Source: Gloeocapsopsis dulcis (lineage in GTDB: Bacteria > Cyanobacteriota > Cyanobacteriia > Cyanobacteriales > Chroococcidiopsidaceae). Taken from it: 64,000 bases of DNA. The stretch covers positions 2,692,001-2,756,000 of the forward strand of contig NZ_CP119968.1 in NCBI RefSeq assembly GCF_032163395.1. The letters run 5' to 3'. Both the position numbers and the translations under genes were made by a program. This document shows, piece after piece, positions 63,498 to 64,000 of this stretch. Each line of letters opens with the position of its first letter. Position 1 is the first letter of the stretch. The notes under the pieces are model-generated. The model was not told the DNA's origin. It saw only the letters and a list, made by a program, of their open reading frames with translations, and made no database searches.

Positions 63498-64000
63498 ATG
63501 AAAGTGTTAGTTACAGGAGTTGCCGGATTTGTTGGATTTCATTTAGCACAGCGTTTGTTAAATGATGGTTTTCAAGTCTACGGTATTGATAATTTAAATA
63601 ATTACTATGATATCAACTTAAAGAAAGATAGATTATCACAAATCCACTCTCATCCTAACTTTTCATTTCAGTTGCTTGACCTGATTGATCGTGAAGGTAT
63701 TTTTGAATTATTTCAAAATATCCAGTTTGATTATGTGGTAAATTTAGCAGCTCAAGCTGGAGTGCGTTATTCGCTTGAAAATCCTTTTGCTTATGTCGAT
63801 AGTAATTTGTCTGGATTTGTTAATTTACTAGAAGGTTGTCGCCGTAGTAACATCAAACATTTGGTGTTTGCTTCCTCTAGTTCAGTTTACGGTGCCAATA
63901 AAAAAGTTCCTTTTTCTGTTACAGACAACGTAGATCACCCCATTTCTTTGTATGCAGCTAGTAAGAAAGCTAATGAACTTGTAGCACACGTCTATAGTCA
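63498..64000 (+). CDS. NAD-dependent sugar epimerase, UDP-glucuronate 4-epimerase-like (cut by window edge)
   Basis: The first 167 residues are visible. N-terminal NAD site TGVAGFVGFHLAQRLL at 6-21, DNLNNYYD, LAAQAGVRYS and the active-site block SSSVYGANKKVPF, then YAASKKANEL with the Tyr-x3-Lys pair just inside the edge. The FxxxDNLNxYYDxxLKxxR pattern is typical of UDP-glucuronate 4-epimerases and capsule CapI enzymes. ATG at 63498 after AGATGGAGAAA. The rest of the gene lies beyond base 64000. Confidence 0.88.
   Translation, partial: MKVLVTGVAGFVGFHLAQRLLNDGFQVYGIDNLNNYYDINLKKDRLSQIHSHPNFSFQLLDLIDREGIFELFQNIQFDYVVNLAAQAGVRYSLENPFAYVDSNLSGFVNLLEGCRRSNIKHLVFASSSSVYGANKKVPFSVTDNVDHPISLYAASKKANELVAHVYS

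Noticed and set aside
1-64000. CRISPR arrays, rRNA and tRNA genes
   Set aside because: No regularly spaced direct repeats and no recognisable tRNA or rRNA sequence were found by eye; a covariance-model scan was not possible.

Overview
The window is 64 kb of a cyanobacterial chromosome. Supporting genes are ntcA, a high-light-inducible protein, the photosystem II assembly factor Psb34, an FtsH3-type thylakoid protease, a CruA-type lycopene cyclase, a carotenoid oxygenase, a ThiO-ThiG fusion and many cyanobacteria-only families (DUF2382, DUF3084, DUF2358, DUF3146). The palindrome GCGATCGC (HIP1) recurs throughout. Gene content and the style of the intergenic repeats suggest a Chroococcidiopsis/Gloeocapsopsis-like unicellular lineage, but genus assignment is a guess. 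No rRNA, tRNA or CRISPR array was recognised.

Layout. 0-9 kb: lycopene cyclase (cut by the edge), PAP2 phosphatase, a cyclooxygenase-like dioxygenase, UV endonuclease UvsE, an Hsp70-like ATPase, a pentapeptide-repeat protein and KDPG aldolase. 9.2-10.9 kb: an IS607-type element (tnpA/tnpB) abutting eda. 11.2-14.8 kb: three DUF2382 stress-type genes. 15-20.3 kb: ftsH, an aminodeoxychorismate-lyase-like gene, a TPR-like protein and citramalate synthase. 20.3-21.6 kb: an IS605-type tnpB killed by one amber codon. 21.9-28.2 kb: thiO-thiG, psb34, a beta-hydroxyacid dehydrogenase, a hydrolase, a GHL10 protein and DUF2358. 28.4-31.7 kb: uvrA. 32-36 kb: a relatively GC-rich accessory patch of detoxification genes (isochorismatase, GST, pirin, azoreductase, SDR) with at least three deletion scars. 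36-41.6 kb: a three-gene two-component operon. 41.8-45 kb: a large repeat-containing membrane protein. 45-51.7 kb: hli, carotenoid oxygenase with a BT1-type transporter, hisB, fabI and ntcA. 51.9-64 kb: DUF3084, a RuvC-like protein, a GTPase, a mechanosensitive channel, SirB1, a sensor kinase/OmpR regulator pair, a histidine phosphatase and the start of a sugar-nucleotide epimerase.

How it fits together. UvsE, UvrA, FtsH, Hli, Psb34, the Hsp70-like protein and the DUF2382 cluster fit an organism exposed to light, UV or drying. The signalling genes (MHYT kinase, Rcp-like regulator, receiver-kinase; HAMP kinase plus OmpR regulator; NtcA) are ordinary but numerous.

Most worth a second look: a dispersed element built from up to four consecutive hairpins whose stems change in a compensated way between copies; the pirin/azoreductase junction, where an apparently intact azoreductase N-terminus is really antisense pirin sequence; the cyclooxygenase-like enzyme with Asp where the distal haem His should be; the TAATG overlap of an IS607 tnpB with eda; and the probable ATT start of the pabC-like gene next to a repeat copy.
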